A DNA stretch of 64,000 nt, from positions 558,001-622,000 of the forward strand of contig CAVOTL010000007.1 in assembly GCA_963699345.1 (NCBI GenBank), read 5' to 3'. This document shows, piece after piece, positions 62,427-64,000 of this stretch. Below the pieces are notes generated by a model, which ran no database searches, had not been told where the DNA came from, and worked only from the letters and a program-made list of their open reading frames with translations. Made by a program: the position numbers and the translations under genes. The first letter of the stretch is position 1. The number at the start of each line of letters is the position of its first letter. The DNA comes from Bog-756 sp963699345. Its GTDB lineage: Bacteria; Actinomycetota; Acidimicrobiia; Acidimicrobiales; RAAP-2.

Positions 62427-63346
62427 GATCCCTCCCGTTCGGCGGCCACCAGGCCGGCTTTGTGCAGCACGTTGGCCGCCAGTCGCATGTGGGCGGCGTC
62501 CACCAGCCGCCCGTCACGCCCGATGGCCCCCACCCCGTCGGCCTCGGAGGCCCGGTACTCGGCGATCGACTCCTCGGCGTCACGGACCTCCGCCTCGGTG
62601 GGGGCGAAGACCTCGTTGGCGATCGGGACCTGCCCGGGATGGATGGCCCACTTCCCGTCGTAGCCCAGCAGGCTGGCGTGTCCGGCGGCCCGACGGTAGC
62701 CGTCGGGGTCCTGATAGGCGGGGTACGGCGCGTCGATGGCGTCGATGCCCGCGGCCCGGGCGGCGGCCAGGATCTGCACCCTCGCATGATGCCAGAAGTC
62801 CCCGGGGTACTCCCCGACCGGATCGAAATTCCCGTCCACCCGCGCGTGCATCGAGGCGGACAGGTCGCCGGCGCCGAAGATGATGGCCTCCAGGCGATCG
62901 CTGGCCCGGGCGATCTCGGCGGCGTTGGACAGTCCCTCCGCCTCTTCGATCAGCACCTCGAGGCCGATGCGCCGGGTCAGTCCCAACTTGGTCTCGAGCT
63001 GGGTGAGCAGGACGTCGAACCACCACACGTCACGGGCACGCCGGGCCTTGGGCACGATGATGACGTCCAGGGCATCGCGGGCCCCCGTCACCACCTCGAC
63101 CACGTCGCCGTAGCACCACGGCGTGTCGAGCCCGTTGACCCGGACGGCCCGCACCACCCGTCCCCAGTCCTGGCCGACCAGGGCGTTCACCGCGATGGCC
63201 CGGGCCGACTCCTTCACCACCGGAGCGCAGGCGTCCTCCAGGTCGAGGAAGACGAGGTCGGCCCCGGAGCTCGGGGCCTTGGCACACATGCGCTCGCTGC
63301 TGGCCGGGGTGGCCAGTTCGGAGCGACGGGCTCGGGGTTCGTACAC
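62423..63346 (-). CDS. HpcH/HpaI (CitE-like) CoA-ester lyase
   Basis: 307 residues from the GTG at 63346, chosen because GGAGG lies 5 bases upstream. RRSELATPASSERMCAKAPS, GADLVFLDLEDACAPVVKES, RVVRAVRVNGLDTPWCYGD, LEVLIEEAEGLSNAAEIARA and IIFGAGDLSASM with the Mg-binding Glu and Asp are the CitE/malyl-CoA lyase motifs. KWAIHPGQVPIANEVFAPTE is the usual C-terminal segment. It would cleave or form a C-C bond in a malyl-, citramalyl- or related CoA ester. The CaiB gene just upstream could make or regenerate that ester. Confidence 0.92.
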   Translation of the reverse strand: MYEPRARRSELATPASSERMCAKAPSSGADLVFLDLEDACAPVVKESARAIAVNALVGQDWGRVVRAVRVNGLDTPWCYGDVVEVVTGARDALDVIIVPKARRARDVWWFDVLLTQLETKLGLTRRIGLEVLIEEAEGLSNAAEIARASDRLEAIIFGAGDLSASMHARVDGNFDPVGEYPGDFWHHARVQILAAARAAGIDAIDAPYPAYQDPDGYRRAAGHASLLGYDGKWAIHPGQVPIANEVFAPTEAEVRDAEESIAEYRASEADGVGAIGRDGRLVDAAHMRLAANVLHKAGLVAAEREGS

Positions 63347-63378
63347 GGGTGCCTCCGGGGTGCGCGGTCGGGCGATGG

Positions 63379-64000
63379 TCAGATCACACCGTCCGCCCGG
63401 AGGGCGGCGATGCGGTCGGCGGTGAGTCCGAGGAGCCCACCGTAGACGGCGTCGTTCTCGGCGCCGAGGTCCTCTCCCAGGTGGTCGATCCGACCCGGGG
63501 TCTCGGACAGGACGGCCAACGGTGCCTGGACCCGGACGGATCCGAGGTCGGGGTCCTCGACGCCGCGGAACGTCCCCCGGGCCACGAGGTGCTCGTCGGC
63601 CAGGAGCTGGGCGGCGTCGTAGACCGGGGCCGCCGCCACCTCGGCGGCGAGGAACTCCCCCATCGCCTCGTCGAGGGTGCGCGCCGCCACCCACTCGGCC
63701 ACCAGGGCGTCGATCTCGGTCCCCCGCGCCTGACGGCCGAGGGGTTCGGTGTAGTCGGGATCCTCCGCCAGGTCCGGACGTCCGATGCAGCGGAACACCC
63801 GCACGACGATGTTGGCCGACGCGCTCGAGATGGCCAGCCACTTGTCGTCGGCCGTCCGGTAGGCGTTGCGGGGCGCACTGGCCGGGAGGTGGTTCCCCAC
63901 CCGTCCGGCCACCGTGCCCAGCTGGTCGTAGGCCAGGGTCGACGACTCGATGAGGCGGGCCAGCGGCTCGACCAGGTTCACGTCGACGAGCTGGCCGGTA
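63379..64000 (-). CDS. Family III (CaiB/BaiF) CoA-transferase, 5' end cut off by window
   Basis: The C-terminal 206 codons are visible, with an open frame continuing past 64000. TGQLVDVNLVEPLARLIESS at the window edge corresponds to the region just after the catalytic Asp of CaiB proteins, so the N-terminal Rossmann part lies outside. PRNAYRTADDKWLAISSASA, RPDLAEDPDYTEPLGRQARG and APVYDAAQLLADEHLVARGT are standard. It lies 32 bp before the CitE-like lyase gene and probably opens that operon. Confidence 0.92.
   Translation of the reverse strand, partial: TGQLVDVNLVEPLARLIESSTLAYDQLGTVAGRVGNHLPASAPRNAYRTADDKWLAISSASANIVVRVFRCIGRPDLAEDPDYTEPLGRQARGTEIDALVAEWVAARTLDEAMGEFLAAEVAAAPVYDAAQLLADEHLVARGTFRGVEDPDLGSVRVQAPLAVLSETPGRIDHLGEDLGAENDAVYGGLLGLTADRIAALRADGVI

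Noticed and set aside
1..64000. tRNA, rRNA, riboswitch, insertion sequence, prophage or defence genes
   Set aside because: No cloverleaf-like sequences, transposase or integrase motifs, terminal repeats or known defence domains were found on reading both strands.

Overview
The window is high-GC bacterial DNA, densely packed, with many GTG starts and 1-11 bp gene overlaps. F420-type luciferase-like oxidoreductases, NDMA-type alcohol dehydrogenase, a DprE2-like reductase, P450s with a 3Fe-4S ferredoxin and many FadE/EchA/CaiB paralogues point to an actinobacterium. A secreted protein with 42-residue 'GYWLVASDGG' repeats is a type I associate with Acidimicrobiia. That class-level placement is inference; no rRNA or other marker gene is present.

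Layout. 0-2.6 kb: a cut-off amidohydrolase, a CaiB-type CoA-transferase and a divergent crotonase; both of the last two have their domain halves in an unusual order. 2.7-4.1 kb: the repeat protein. 4.3-13.4 kb: F420 oxidoreductase, MaoC hydratase, two divergent acyl-CoA dehydrogenases, then a tight operon (dehydrogenase, enoyl-CoA hydratase, CaiB, nucleoside-phosphorylase-like), another crotonase and a fused type I CoA-transferase. 13.6-15.0 kb: SRPBCC-SRPBCC-ArsR operon behind a promoter carrying two matching inverted repeats; this is the only obvious transcription regulator in the window. 15-28 kb: assorted acyl-CoA, alcohol and aldehyde metabolism genes. 28.4-35.1 kb: a thiolase overlapping an HMG-CoA-synthase-like/DUF35 fusion, divergent from a dehydrogenase, an acyl-CoA synthetase and a hydratase that all carry frameshifts. 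35.3-42.2 kb: lipoprotein binding protein, NDMA-type alcohol dehydrogenase, Baeyer-Villiger monooxygenase, amidohydrolase, VOC, SnoaL-like and crotonase genes. 43-49.5 kb: epoxide hydrolase, two-gene acyl-CoA dehydrogenase pair, ferredoxin, amidohydrolase, DinB protein. 49.5-59.5 kb: a divergent locus, with P450, P450, F420 oxidoreductase, aldehyde dehydrogenase and VOC on the minus strand and SDR, amidohydrolase and a one-chain DUF35/Ltp2-like protein on the plus strand. 59.6-64 kb: acetyltransferase, then a minus-strand operon of CaiB (cut off), CitE-like lyase, dehydrogenase and esterase.

How the genes fit together. Seven acyl-CoA dehydrogenases, six crotonases, three CaiB transferases, one type I CoA-transferase, two acyl-CoA synthetases, three thiolase-fold proteins, two P450s, a Baeyer-Villiger enzyme and an epoxide hydrolase describe a catabolic region for hydrophobic, probably branched or alicyclic, compounds: oxygenation, alcohol and aldehyde oxidation, CoA activation, beta-oxidation and retro-aldol removal of side chains. 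The parts resemble actinobacterial steroid or isoprenoid side-chain degradation, but no ring-degrading steroid genes (kstD, ksh, hsa) were recognised, so the substrate is open.

Sequence quality. Seven genes are broken by about 13 single-base indels. Twelve behave as one extra base, mostly in G or C runs, and seven fall in one gene. Reading across them restores full-length proteins with intact motifs, so I treat most as sequencing or assembly errors rather than true pseudogenes.
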